64,000 nucleotides of DNA from an uncultured Prevotellaceae bacterium. GTDB taxonomy: Bacteria > Bacteroidota > Bacteroidia > Bacteroidales > Bacteroidaceae. The stretch's first letter is position 1, and every line of letters starts with the position of its first letter. The position numbers and the translations under genes are program-made. Shown in pieces: positions 16,728 to 25,615 of the stretch. The DNA is taken from assembly GCA_900320045.1 (NCBI GenBank), contig ONQT01000012.1, positions 1 to 64,000 of the forward strand, written 5' to 3'. The notes under the pieces were generated by a model. That model was not told where the DNA came from, searched no databases, and worked only from the letters and a program-made list of their open reading frames with translations.

Positions 16728-19459
16728 AGAAGAAATATGTGGCAATCATACTGTTTTGTCTGTTGGCACTGATGCCAACGGCAAACGCGAAGGACTTCTA
16801 CGGATATACCGATGAGCGTCCGTTGATTATTGCCTGCGACTGGGATTTCCGTCCTTTCGAGTTTCTGGACAGTCATGGACAGCCGGCTGGCTACAATATC
16901 GAGGTGTTGGGCATGATCCTGAAGCGTCTGGAGATTCCCCATCGCTTTGTGATGAGCGAGTGGTCTGAGGCTGCACGCAGTTTCGACACCCGCGAGGCCG
17001 ACCTCATTCACGCAATGCCCATGCACTACAGAGCTCGTCCGTTTATCGCCACAAAGAAATACGTCAACTATTATTCCCTGCGAGCTGCGCGTAATGTGTC
17101 AACACCGAAGTTTCCTGGTATTCACAAATTGGACAGTACGGCGACACTGTTGCTCAAGCGTAACGACTATGCGGCGCTGATGGTTGAGGCAATGGATAGT
17201 GTGCCCTTTACCGTTGTGTACAATACACCGAAGGACGGGCTGACGAGTGCCCGTGCCACAAAGAACGCCTACTTCATGTGGGGTGCGGAACCACTGGCAC
17301 GCAAAATCAAGGAGTTGGCCATCGATAGCCTAATGGTCGATGAGGTGGGGATTCCTGCCGGCGAGCTGCATATCATTGGCTACGACAAGGATGTGGTCGA
17401 CATCATCGACGATGAGTACACCCGACTGGAACAGGAGGGCGCGCTACAGGCCGTTCACGACCGCTGGTTCCACCCCGAACAGCAGCATGATGATGCCTCG
17501 CCCGTGACGTTATTTGTCCTGATGGGTATGGCCGTTGCATTGTTTGTGGTAGTGCTGCTCAGCGGACTCATCCGTCTGCGTGTGAAGGCTGCCGTACGGC
17601 GAAGTAGTGATATGTCCAGCATGATGAGGCAGGCACTCGGAATGGGCGATTATCACGTGCTGCAGTACGATCTGAAGACCCTGCGTGTGGTCAACCGGTA
17701 TGGTGACCTGTTGCCCGAGGAAGGTATCAGTCACGACGAACTTATTGACCGCATTCAGGCTGACGAGCGCGAGGACTTCCGTGAGGGAATCTCGCGACTG
17801 GTCAGCGGCGAGTGTGATGAGCTGTCGTTCCGTAAGCGCTGGAACAAGGGCACTGACGAGCACCCCGACTGGGGAGAGTACGATGGTACAGCCATTCTGG
17901 AGCGTGAGAACGGGCAGCCGCGCTACATCTTCCACGCCTTCAAGGATATTACCCGACAGGTGCAACAGGAGATTCACGATCAGGAAATGGCCAATTTCTA
18001 TATGAAGGCCTTCGAAACGAACCTCGTGGCCATGTCTTTCTACGATGCTGACGGCTACTTCATTGATGCGAATCCAAAGATGCGCGAACTATGCCAGCTC
18101 GACGGCCCTGCAGGTAGGTTCTATCGTGAGACCTGTCTCTTCGATATTCCAGATTCCAAGGCTTTCTTCGACCAGGGCGTTCACAACGAATTCCATATGT
18201 GCCAGCGGCTGCTGATTCCCGAGTTGTCACTGGACAAGTATGTTGAGACGCGTATCAAGTCCATTGTCGACGACGAGGGTAACGTGGTTTATTTCGTCGT
18301 ATCTTCGCGCGACGTTACTGCCGAACGCGACATGTATATGAAACAGCGCGAGCACGACCGTCTGCTGTTCGAGGCCCACGACCGCATCAACCAATATGAG
18401 AGCCAATTGCACTATCTGCTGGTGGAGAGCAATATGTATGTTTGGCGGTTCCATATGGACCAGCACAACATTGATTTCAGCCGCAGCCTGAAAGATGTAG
18501 ATTTCTCTCTGAATATCGATGAATACTTCTCGCTGATTGGTGAGGAACACCGCAAACAGGCCGACGAAATCAGGCATAATGCCCTTATGAAGGGCCTTCC
18601 ATTCCAGGCCATCCATGAGTTTGTCCATACCCCTGTGTCCAAGAAACATGCGTGGTACAGTATCGGCGGTATACCTATCAAGGACGCCGACGGACGTGTC
18701 AATGAGTACTTCGGCATGGCTCGCGACATTACCGATATTATGTCTATCCAGCAGAAGCTACGCAAGGAGACTGTTCGCGCCGAAGACTCCGGCCGACTGA
18801 AGGCAGCCTTTCTGGCCAATATGACGCACGAAATCCGTACGCCGCTCAATGCCATCGTTGGTTTCTCGGACGTCCTTCAGATGGTCGATGCCGGTGACGA
18901 GCGCATGGAGATGATTCGCATTATCCGCAGTAACTGCGACATGTTGCTGCGACTCATAAACGATATTCTGGAGGCATCGTCTATGGGACAGTCATTGCTT
19001 ATCCAGCCTGAGGATATCGACGTGCCGCGCGTGTTCGACGACATCTGTATCACTCTCGCCCAGCGCGTGGAGAATGTGCCGTTCATCAAGGACAATCCAC
19101 TGAAAACCTATCCAGCCCGCCTCGACAAAGGTCGTCTGCAGCAGATGCTTACCAACTTTACGACCAACGCCGTCAAGTACACTCACGAGGGTCACATCAA
19201 GGTCGGCTGGCGCCCCGAGGAGCGCAACGGTCAGGATGGACTCTATTTCTACTGCGAGGATACTGGAGCCGGCATTCCCAAGGATAAGCAGTCCGCCGTC
19301 TTCGAACGATTCGTCAAACTGAATGACTTCGTGCAGGGAACGGGACTGGGACTCTCCATCTGTAAGGCTATCATCGACCGCTCCGGCGGCGAGATAGGGG
19401 TCACCTCCGATGGTGAAGGCTGCGGCTCCACCTTCTGGTTCTGGGTTCCCCGCCACTAA
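16724..19459 (+). CDS. periplasmic SBP-domain PAS histidine kinase (canonical)
   Basis: 911 residues. Signal peptide 1-22 (ending LMPTANA), SBP_bac_3 domain ~28-250 (ACDWDFRPFEFLDSHGQPAGYNIEVLG), membrane helix ~260-285, three PAS-like domains, HisKA with His702 (CAC at 18827-18829, NMTHEIRTPLNA) and complete HATPase_c (TNAVKYTHEG, DTGAGIP, GTGLGLSIC). It ends after the ATPase domain, with no receiver. The SBP domain resembles polar amino-acid binding proteins; the ligand is unknown, and the Arg/Asp amino-acid clamp is not clear in either periplasmic sensor. It overlaps the preceding Tyr-type gene by 4 bp. A heterodimer in which this chain supplies His702 is an attractive inference. Confidence 0.93.
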   Translation: MKKKYVAIILFCLLALMPTANAKDFYGYTDERPLIIACDWDFRPFEFLDSHGQPAGYNIEVLGMILKRLEIPHRFVMSEWSEAARSFDTREADLIHAMPMHYRARPFIATKKYVNYYSLRAARNVSTPKFPGIHKLDSTATLLLKRNDYAALMVEAMDSVPFTVVYNTPKDGLTSARATKNAYFMWGAEPLARKIKELAIDSLMVDEVGIPAGELHIIGYDKDVVDIIDDEYTRLEQEGALQAVHDRWFHPEQQHDDASPVTLFVLMGMAVALFVVVLLSGLIRLRVKAAVRRSSDMSSMMRQALGMGDYHVLQYDLKTLRVVNRYGDLLPEEGISHDELIDRIQADEREDFREGISRLVSGECDELSFRKRWNKGTDEHPDWGEYDGTAILERENGQPRYIFHAFKDITRQVQQEIHDQEMANFYMKAFETNLVAMSFYDADGYFIDANPKMRELCQLDGPAGRFYRETCLFDIPDSKAFFDQGVHNEFHMCQRLLIPELSLDKYVETRIKSIVDDEGNVVYFVVSSRDVTAERDMYMKQREHDRLLFEAHDRINQYESQLHYLLVESNMYVWRFHMDQHNIDFSRSLKDVDFSLNIDEYFSLIGEEHRKQADEIRHNALMKGLPFQAIHEFVHTPVSKKHAWYSIGGIPIKDADGRVNEYFGMARDITDIMSIQQKLRKETVRAEDSGRLKAAFLANMTHEIRTPLNAIVGFSDVLQMVDAGDERMEMIRIIRSNCDMLLRLINDILEASSMGQSLLIQPEDIDVPRVFDDICITLAQRVENVPFIKDNPLKTYPARLDKGRLQQMLTNFTTNAVKYTHEGHIKVGWRPEERNGQDGLYFYCEDTGAGIPKDKQSAVFERFVKLNDFVQGTGLGLSICKAIIDRSGGEIGVTSDGEGCGSTFWFWVPRH

Positions 19460-19494
19460 CAGCGGAATTTTCAAACAATGGATTTGGGTTGTGC

Positions 19495-21120
19495 TTAGAA
19501 CGTACAACCGACAGCTATGGAAGCAGCCGTCCACGAACGACCGCAATAGTCGGCTGCCAGTGTGGTGGCACGACGGTATTGTAGGTTGGCACGGACGTGT
19601 GTCAGCAGTTGGGTGCCAGGGAAACGAAAGGCATAACGGCCTTCGGCACTAAAGGTATATTGCGGTGAAGTTAACAGATGATAGTCTTCGTACAGATAGC
19701 TCTCCATACTGGCGGGGGCTGTCTGTTTTTCACTGGGTGTGGTGTAGGTGCCGTCGGTGTAAGGATTGCCGCTCCCTTTCTGATAGGCACCGTTCAGCGC
19801 GGCAATCCACAGACCGCTATGTGTCAGGAAAGTGCGTCGCACGCTGGCCGTGAGTTCTGTGGTACTAAGCTGTTGGTGACGGTAGTAGGGATAGAGGTAG
19901 GCCGTCTGCTTGCGCTGCTGCCAGTGACAACCCGCGGTAATGGTCCATGTGGGTTGCTCGCCGCGAATGCCCAGATGCAGGGTATAGTCCGCATTGAAGT
20001 TATACCAATGCTTGTCTGCAGTCTCTGTCGGGTCGTAGTATTGGTAGTAGTGTGAACCATGGTCGTTGGTCAGTTCACGGTAGTTCTCGGCGTAGTTTTT
20101 CAGTTTCTCGTCGGCATAGCTGATGGACAGGATGTGGTGTGTCTGAGGCAGCCTGTATGCCAGTCGGCAACTGAAGGAGGTGATGTCTCGCTGGTGGTTG
20201 GTATAAGTGATGGTATAAGGCGACTTGCGACCGTAGTAGCCCTTGCCGTGCAATAGAGTGACGTCAGCGTAGATGCTGAGGGGCTTCAGCCAGCCGCCAG
20301 TATGCTGGAAAGGTTGCACTTCCAACTGGAAGCTGCCACCGTTCTGGTCTTCTACGAGAGGCATCTCACGACTGCTATCGGTATATCCTGTATTACCGAA
20401 CTGCTCTGAGCGTCCCATGAAGGCACCATAGGCAATGATAGATTTGAAGACGCGGTCGTTGCGACCATTCACACTAAACGTAACACTCTCTGTGGTGCGG
20501 TGGTACAGGTAGTTTGCACCCAATGTCAGCCAGCTTGCTATGGGAGCTGTTGCTCCGGCAGAAAGCGTCAAGTCCATGAGTTTGTTACTATGGCGCAGAT
20601 CTTTATATTTGGCATAGTTGGCGGCTGTATAGTCTATACGTGCTCCGATGCTGTAGCCTCGCCACAAGTCTACGCCGACAGCTCCACTCAGCCGGTAGGT
20701 GTCGCGATGTTTCTTGCCTGAATTTTCTTCCGTCTGTTCCACGATGTCGAAGGGCAGGCGGTTCTGCATGAATACTGAGCCCGTCATGCCACGTCCTGTC
20801 CAGTTGTCGTAACTGATGGCTCCGAAGACCACCGTGCGCTGGCTGATGCGATAAAATGATTCAACACCAGCGGTGGCTTGCAGGACGTTGCTGGCACCGC
20901 CGAACTGTGTCAGTCCGCCGGTAGCATATTGCAGCGATAGCTCGGCTTCCGAGATATTGGGCTGTTGAAAGTGTGCCAGTCCGGCACCGTTGCTGCTGGT
21001 TAGCCATGCATCGTGCTGCTTCACAAACTGATAGTTTCGAAGCAACAGAGAATCCTGAGCGTAGCTGGAAGATGCTACGCCCAGGAGTAGAAAAGATATG
21101 GTTAGTTTCTTAAAGAACAT
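19495..21120 (-). CDS. outer-membrane beta-barrel protein, DUF6850 family
   Basis: 541 residues. A signal peptide ending SSSYAQ is followed by alternating amphipathic strands with aromatic ends and a C-terminal Phe (AVGCTF), typical of an outer-membrane barrel. The family (DUF6850) is known to me mainly from its fixed place beside DUF4876 lipoproteins and TonB-dependent receptors, exactly the arrangement seen here. Its first 19 bases overlap the end of the DUF4876 gene, so translation is coupled. The role is unknown; a channel or partner barrel in uptake of the receptor's substrate is plausible. Its 3' end is 35 bp from the end of the convergent sensor kinase. Confidence 0.85.
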   Translation of the reverse strand: MFFKKLTISFLLLGVASSSYAQDSLLLRNYQFVKQHDAWLTSSNGAGLAHFQQPNISEAELSLQYATGGLTQFGGASNVLQATAGVESFYRISQRTVVFGAISYDNWTGRGMTGSVFMQNRLPFDIVEQTEENSGKKHRDTYRLSGAVGVDLWRGYSIGARIDYTAANYAKYKDLRHSNKLMDLTLSAGATAPIASWLTLGANYLYHRTTESVTFSVNGRNDRVFKSIIAYGAFMGRSEQFGNTGYTDSSREMPLVEDQNGGSFQLEVQPFQHTGGWLKPLSIYADVTLLHGKGYYGRKSPYTITYTNHQRDITSFSCRLAYRLPQTHHILSISYADEKLKNYAENYRELTNDHGSHYYQYYDPTETADKHWYNFNADYTLHLGIRGEQPTWTITAGCHWQQRKQTAYLYPYYRHQQLSTTELTASVRRTFLTHSGLWIAALNGAYQKGSGNPYTDGTYTTPSEKQTAPASMESYLYEDYHLLTSPQYTFSAEGRYAFRFPGTQLLTHVRANLQYRRATTLAADYCGRSWTAASIAVGCTF

Positions 21121-22400
21121 TTCTCGCGCTCGTGGAAGTCGTCTGTTGAGTTGTTGGTGTCCTTATAGATGATGTGGGCACCTCTCTTGATAGATGCTTC
21201 GGCATCGATGCCGCTGGGGTCTTTGCTGTAGCCTGTTACCAGCTTGCCGGCATTCTCGGGAAGTGCCTCGGTGGCTGTCTTGTCGACGTTACGATACAGC
21301 GTGTGACCGAGTTTGTTAGTCAGACCCACGTAGCCTGCATCAATGTCACTGGTCAGACGCTTGGTGCTGCTCTCGATGCTGGTACTTTGGAATACCTCGA
21401 TGCCATCGAGAATCCAAGAGTTTTTCACCTTTAGGCAGGCGTTGATGTCAGAGACGCTGCCGCCGTCGTACCACTTGTCCGTGCTTTCAGCAAAGTTAGC
21501 CGGGGTCGTGCCTTGTGTCTGGAAAATGTAGAGTGCTGGTGACGTGTTGCTCAATGCCCATGCGTTAGCAATACCAATGTTCTTGGCCTTCAGGTGGTGT
21601 GAGGTGGGAATGACGTCGGCAGGTGTGGGATAAGAGCTGGAGTTCTTGAATCCGCTTTCTGGATCGTACATGCAGTAGTAGTCGGCATTGGCGTAATTGA
21701 CCGACTGGCTGTAGGTCTTGGTGTTGTCGATGGCACCCGTAATGTTTACCACTACCTGCGTGTAAGGCTGGATGGTCAGAGAGCCTTGGAACCACCACAT
21801 GCCTCCAAAGGCAGGAATGAAACCTTCGGCCTCGTAGTTCAGCTTTCCGTCTTCAGTCAGGTTCTTGTTGTTGGCCTGGCCGTTATAGGGTGCTGCGAAA
21901 GCTATGCAGAGGTTGTCAAGTGTTGCTACCTGACTGGAATTGTTGTACAGGATGACACACTTGTCGTTGTTGAAAGCACCTGTACCCTCGTCTTTAGGAC
22001 AACCGCCATTGTAGAGCTCCTTGATAATGACCTGACTGGTCTTGGCTTCCTTCATCTCGATTGTGACATTCGTGGTCTGGTTGGCTTGAACGGTAACCTG
22101 TCCGATATTGCCACTAGCTTTGTAAATGGTGCCGTTGAGCGTGTATGTACCGGAAGCGCTGGCCTCATAGATGCCCGTAGTGACATTAAACGAAGCCTTA
22201 CCCTCGGCATTTGCCTTTGATGTAAAGGTGCTTGTGCCACGCAGGGTAATCTCAATGTTTGACATGTCGCCAGTGACACCAGTAAGGCTGACAATAACTG
22301 TACCAGAGGAAACGGGAGAACCGGCGGGATCGTCATCGCCACAGGCTGTGAGGCAGAGGCCTACTACAGCCATCATCATCATTGCTAAATACTTTTTCAT
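21102..22400 (-). CDS. DUF4876 lipoprotein
   Basis: 432 residues. Lipoprotein signal peptide with lipobox LTAC before GDDDPAG, so probably outer-membrane anchored. An N-terminal carboxypeptidase-regulatory-like beta-sandwich (~residues 35-120: VIVSLTGVTG...ITLRGTSTF) is followed by the DUF4876 body (QVIIKELYNGGCP..., CVILYNNSSQVATLDNLC). It lies between the receptor and the DUF6850 barrel and overlaps the latter by 19 bp. By analogy to SusD-like partners it may be the surface substrate-binding component, but that is inference; no ligand residue can be named. Confidence 0.87.
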   Translation of the reverse strand: MKKYLAMMMMAVVGLCLTACGDDDPAGSPVSSGTVIVSLTGVTGDMSNIEITLRGTSTFTSKANAEGKASFNVTTGIYEASASGTYTLNGTIYKASGNIGQVTVQANQTTNVTIEMKEAKTSQVIIKELYNGGCPKDEGTGAFNNDKCVILYNNSSQVATLDNLCIAFAAPYNGQANNKNLTEDGKLNYEAEGFIPAFGGMWWFQGSLTIQPYTQVVVNITGAIDNTKTYSQSVNYANADYYCMYDPESGFKNSSSYPTPADVIPTSHHLKAKNIGIANAWALSNTSPALYIFQTQGTTPANFAESTDKWYDGGSVSDINACLKVKNSWILDGIEVFQSTSIESSTKRLTSDIDAGYVGLTNKLGHTLYRNVDKTATEALPENAGKLVTGYSKDPSGIDAEASIKRGAHIIYKDTNNSTDDFHEREKCSLRN

Positions 22401-22427
22401 TTCTTTTGTGTTTATATTAATATAATG

Positions 22428-25400
22428 TTATAACTTGAGCTTCAATGATAGTCCGTAATAATAGCTGGGTACGTAGGAGCTGCTAAACAACGAGGTCTCC
22501 TCATCCGTGCGGGACGAGCGAATTTTCTTCATGGTGTTGAAGAAGTTGTTGGCGTAGAACGACACGCTGACGTGGTCGCCAATTTCTTTCGTAACGCTGA
22601 GGTTGGCCGAATAGTAAGCGCTGATGCGGTCTGGATTCATGGTGTAGGGATAGTTGGAGCGTATGACCAGCTTCGACAGGTCGCTGAACAGCGTGGGGTC
22701 GTTGTCCTTGGCCCACAGGAACTTCTCGGCAAAGGGAATCTTCTCGTTGGGATTGTCCCATGTGGTATAGTATTCCGGATAGATGGCCACATACTGGTTT
22801 TCGCTGCTGCCGTCGTAAGGCTCGCCGAAGAAGTCGGAAGCATTCTTCAGCACGATACCTCGTGTGCCGTCAGACAACTCGCTAAGCGGGCGGTTGTAAC
22901 GATACAGTGACGCCTCAATGCGCAGGGCGACGATGAGACGAATCTGCGGAATGTGGGTCGTTACGGTCATGTTGGCGTTTAACTGTTTGGATATATTGCC
23001 GTTGGATGTCGATGCGCTGGCACTATAGCCTGTACTGGTGGCGTTATAGCCTCTGTACCAGCCCACATAGCCATAGGGACGGTTTCCTGACATCGTGCTG
23101 CTGACACCTAATGGAATATCGGCAAACAGCGTCTCGTCCATCGATTTATAATAGTAGTACTTGCCGTCCAAGCGGATGCTGGTGCGCAGTGGTTTGATGG
23201 GCGTGAAGTCAATGATCCACTCTAGTCCGTAGCGGCTGATAGGACTGCCGTTGACGTATTGGTCGTTGACGGCATAGGTGTTACGCTCCGTATAGGCCAA
23301 CTGCTGGGGAGCTGTAGCACCCGTGATGTCGGAAGCTGTAACGACGCCTGTCTGTTGGTCAATGCTGAAGCGGCGATTGGCTACATCGCTGCTTAGTACG
23401 TTCAGCGAGGTGGGTGGCGTGTATCTGTACATCATCGGTACATAGCTGTCCGTTGACATGTAAGGACGATGGGTGCGGTGATAGAATCCCGACAAGGATA
23501 TCTGCGTACCTAGGATGGTCATCTTTATACCCAGATCCGTCTGGGTGGTGTACTGCCAACGCAGGTTGGGGTTGTAGATGACTTTGGAGGGGTAGGTGTG
23601 ATAGGCATAGTACGACTTGTTGTCACTGGTGCTCGTTGAGGCAAAGGCAAGACGGTCAGCATACGAGGGAGTGGGGTAGAGCACCTGGAAGGAAGGCAGT
23701 TTGACCGACTTGCCCCAGCCGGCATGTATCTGCAGCTCGCTGACCCACCGCTTGCGCTGGTTTCGCCAGAAGATGTAACGACTGTTGACGCGTGGTGACC
23801 AGCTGCTGATGGTTCCGTAGTCCGAACCATTGATGATAGTTCTGTCGTTGCGCAAACCTGCCGTCAGTTCCAAAGAGGAACGGCGGGTCGTAGGCAGAGT
23901 GATCTTGTCCTCTGCGTAGAACGCCAAGTTGTGCATGGTGGGCAGTTCGTCGTAGCGGTATTCACGCCACGTAGGAGCATAGCGCATATCGTCGTAATAG
24001 GTGCCGCGCCCTGTGTTGCGATTGCCAGTGTAGTCGATACCCACTTTTACAAGGTTTTGTATCTGTCCGAACTTGCGGGCCCACTCGGCTTTGGCGTTAA
24101 GCGACCAGTTCAAGGGCTTGGAATCGTTGAAGTTCTTAACATACCAATAACCCGTTGGTCCGAGGATGATATTGCCGTTAGGATTGGTGTCGTAGTCGTT
24201 GGCCATAAAGTAGCCCTCTTCCCTGCTGTGAATATAAGGCTGTGTGGAGGCGCTGCTGGTGTGGGTGTAGTTCTCCGTGGTGTGGTTGCTATACGACAAG
24301 GACCCCTTGAACATCAGGTTGGTAAGCCATCGTTTGTTGAGCAGCCAGCGCAGGTCGAAGTGTCCGCGGAAGGTGTTGTCGCTCACCTTGCTGTAGTCAT
24401 CCAATTCCTGATCAGGGTCAGCCTCCGAATTGTAGCCGCCCAGATTGCCACTTAGTCCTATGTTGAGCGTCAGCGGGGTGGTCTCTGTCAGGAAAGTCTT
24501 CATGTAGTTCAGCGAGAGGATGTTGCGCTTGTAGGCCGTATGTGGTGACGCAGCATTAGAAAAAGAACGTGCGTGCTCAAAGGAGGCGTTCAGCACTCCG
24601 TGGTTGTGGCCCAGGTCAAAACCTTTGCTTACAGCCAACTGCCGGGTATGCTGATTGACGCGACCCTCAACAATGTAGGGCGACTTACCCTTGCGGGTGT
24701 TGACTTTAACGACACCATTCGATAAATCGCCGTATTCGACGGAAGGAATACCCGTCACCACTTCGATGCTCTCGATGTTCGACGCACTGATGGTGCGTGT
24801 CGATGGAGCCAGTGTCTCGCCCGTTTCGGCATTGTTGCTCAGTCGCTGACCATCTATCTCGATGGCCGTTCCAAACGAGGCGTTGCCGCTTTCGGATGTT
24901 CCGCTTCGTAAGGCTAAGCGGTTGTCGCTCATCAGTGTCGGATTGATGGTTGTTCCACCAGGCAATAACGAGCTGATGTCACTGACATTGACAATCTGCT
25001 GATTCTCCAAGGCGGTGCGGTCAATGGTGTAGGAGGTTGTACTCTCGTTGTCTTTGCGCTTGGCAACCACCGTTACTTCGTTCAGTCGCAGGTTATCCTC
25101 CTTGAGGATGAGTCGCAGGTTAAGGACGTTCTTGGTGATGTTCATCTGCCATGAGCGCTTTTGATAGCCCAGACACTGAACGTTCACTGTCTGCTTGCCC
25201 TCTGCAATACCCTTGATACTGAAGAAACCTTTGTCATTTGTGATGGCCCACAGTCCGCTCTCGGCTATCGTTACGTAGGCATAGTCGATGGGGCGGCTGT
25301 TGTCGTCAATGACTCTTCCCTCCACCGTCACTTGGGCGAAACAACGGTTTCCCAGCAGCGTCAGCAGCAGAAAAAGCAGGAGTCTTGTATGTGTTAAAAG

Positions 25401-25463
25401 CTTGCTCAAATTCTTAATACATTTTGTGGGTGCAAAGGTACGGCGTTTCCTGTTAATAGACAA
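22428..25463 (-). CDS. TonB-dependent outer-membrane receptor
   Basis: About 1,011 residues. The signal peptide ends GNRCFAQ, then comes a CarboxypepD_reg-like domain (VEGRVIDDNSRPIDYAYVTI), a plug domain (ISSLLPGGTTINPTLM to IEVVTGIPSVEYGDLSNGVV) and a 22-strand-type barrel ending YYYGLSLKLKL. It imports a large substrate using energy from TonB/ExbBD encoded elsewhere. Promoter evidence (TACCTTTG at 25433-25440 on this strand) lies downstream of the ATG at 25463, so the true start may be the in-frame TTG at 25409, which still leaves a full signal peptide. It is first in an operon with DUF4876 and DUF6850. The substrate is unknown; there is no SusD gene. Confidence 0.92.
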   Translation of the reverse strand: MSINRKRRTFAPTKCIKNLSKLLTHTRLLLFLLLTLLGNRCFAQVTVEGRVIDDNSRPIDYAYVTIAESGLWAITNDKGFFSIKGIAEGKQTVNVQCLGYQKRSWQMNITKNVLNLRLILKEDNLRLNEVTVVAKRKDNESTTSYTIDRTALENQQIVNVSDISSLLPGGTTINPTLMSDNRLALRSGTSESGNASFGTAIEIDGQRLSNNAETGETLAPSTRTISASNIESIEVVTGIPSVEYGDLSNGVVKVNTRKGKSPYIVEGRVNQHTRQLAVSKGFDLGHNHGVLNASFEHARSFSNAASPHTAYKRNILSLNYMKTFLTETTPLTLNIGLSGNLGGYNSEADPDQELDDYSKVSDNTFRGHFDLRWLLNKRWLTNLMFKGSLSYSNHTTENYTHTSSASTQPYIHSREEGYFMANDYDTNPNGNIILGPTGYWYVKNFNDSKPLNWSLNAKAEWARKFGQIQNLVKVGIDYTGNRNTGRGTYYDDMRYAPTWREYRYDELPTMHNLAFYAEDKITLPTTRRSSLELTAGLRNDRTIINGSDYGTISSWSPRVNSRYIFWRNQRKRWVSELQIHAGWGKSVKLPSFQVLYPTPSYADRLAFASTSTSDNKSYYAYHTYPSKVIYNPNLRWQYTTQTDLGIKMTILGTQISLSGFYHRTHRPYMSTDSYVPMMYRYTPPTSLNVLSSDVANRRFSIDQQTGVVTASDITGATAPQQLAYTERNTYAVNDQYVNGSPISRYGLEWIIDFTPIKPLRTSIRLDGKYYYYKSMDETLFADIPLGVSSTMSGNRPYGYVGWYRGYNATSTGYSASASTSNGNISKQLNANMTVTTHIPQIRLIVALRIEASLYRYNRPLSELSDGTRGIVLKNASDFFGEPYDGSSENQYVAIYPEYYTTWDNPNEKIPFAEKFLWAKDNDPTLFSDLSKLVIRSNYPYTMNPDRISAYYSANLSVTKEIGDHVSVSFYANNFFNTMKKIRSSRTDEETSLFSSSYVPSYYYGLSLKLKL

Positions 25464-25464
25464 T
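25433..25464 (-). promoter_or_regulatory. candidate promoter of the TonB receptor operon
   Basis: Minus-strand TACCTTTG (complement of 25433-25440) with ATTG, one mismatch from TTTG, 20 bases upstream (25461-25464). It overlaps the N-terminal codons of the longest receptor frame. Confidence 0.5.
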
Positions 25465-25574
25465 ACTCAATTCTTGGTAATTGATATCGTAGCCCTTTGG
25501 TACGGGCATACCTAATACTTGTTATTTTGCAAAGATAGTCGCTTTTTGATGCGTGAGTTATGGCTTTTCTTTTG

Positions 25575-25582
25575 TATCTTTG
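25575..25582 (+). promoter_or_regulatory. -7 box of the M16 peptidase gene
   Basis: TATCTTTG matches TAnnTTTG and lies 33 bp before the chosen start at 25616. The nearest TTTG upstream (25545-25548) is 26 bases away, a longer spacing than usual. The box supports the 25616 start over the ATG at 25553. Confidence 0.5.
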
Positions 25583-25615
25583 CAGTCCGAAAATTCAAGA
25601 TTAACTGTATATTAT

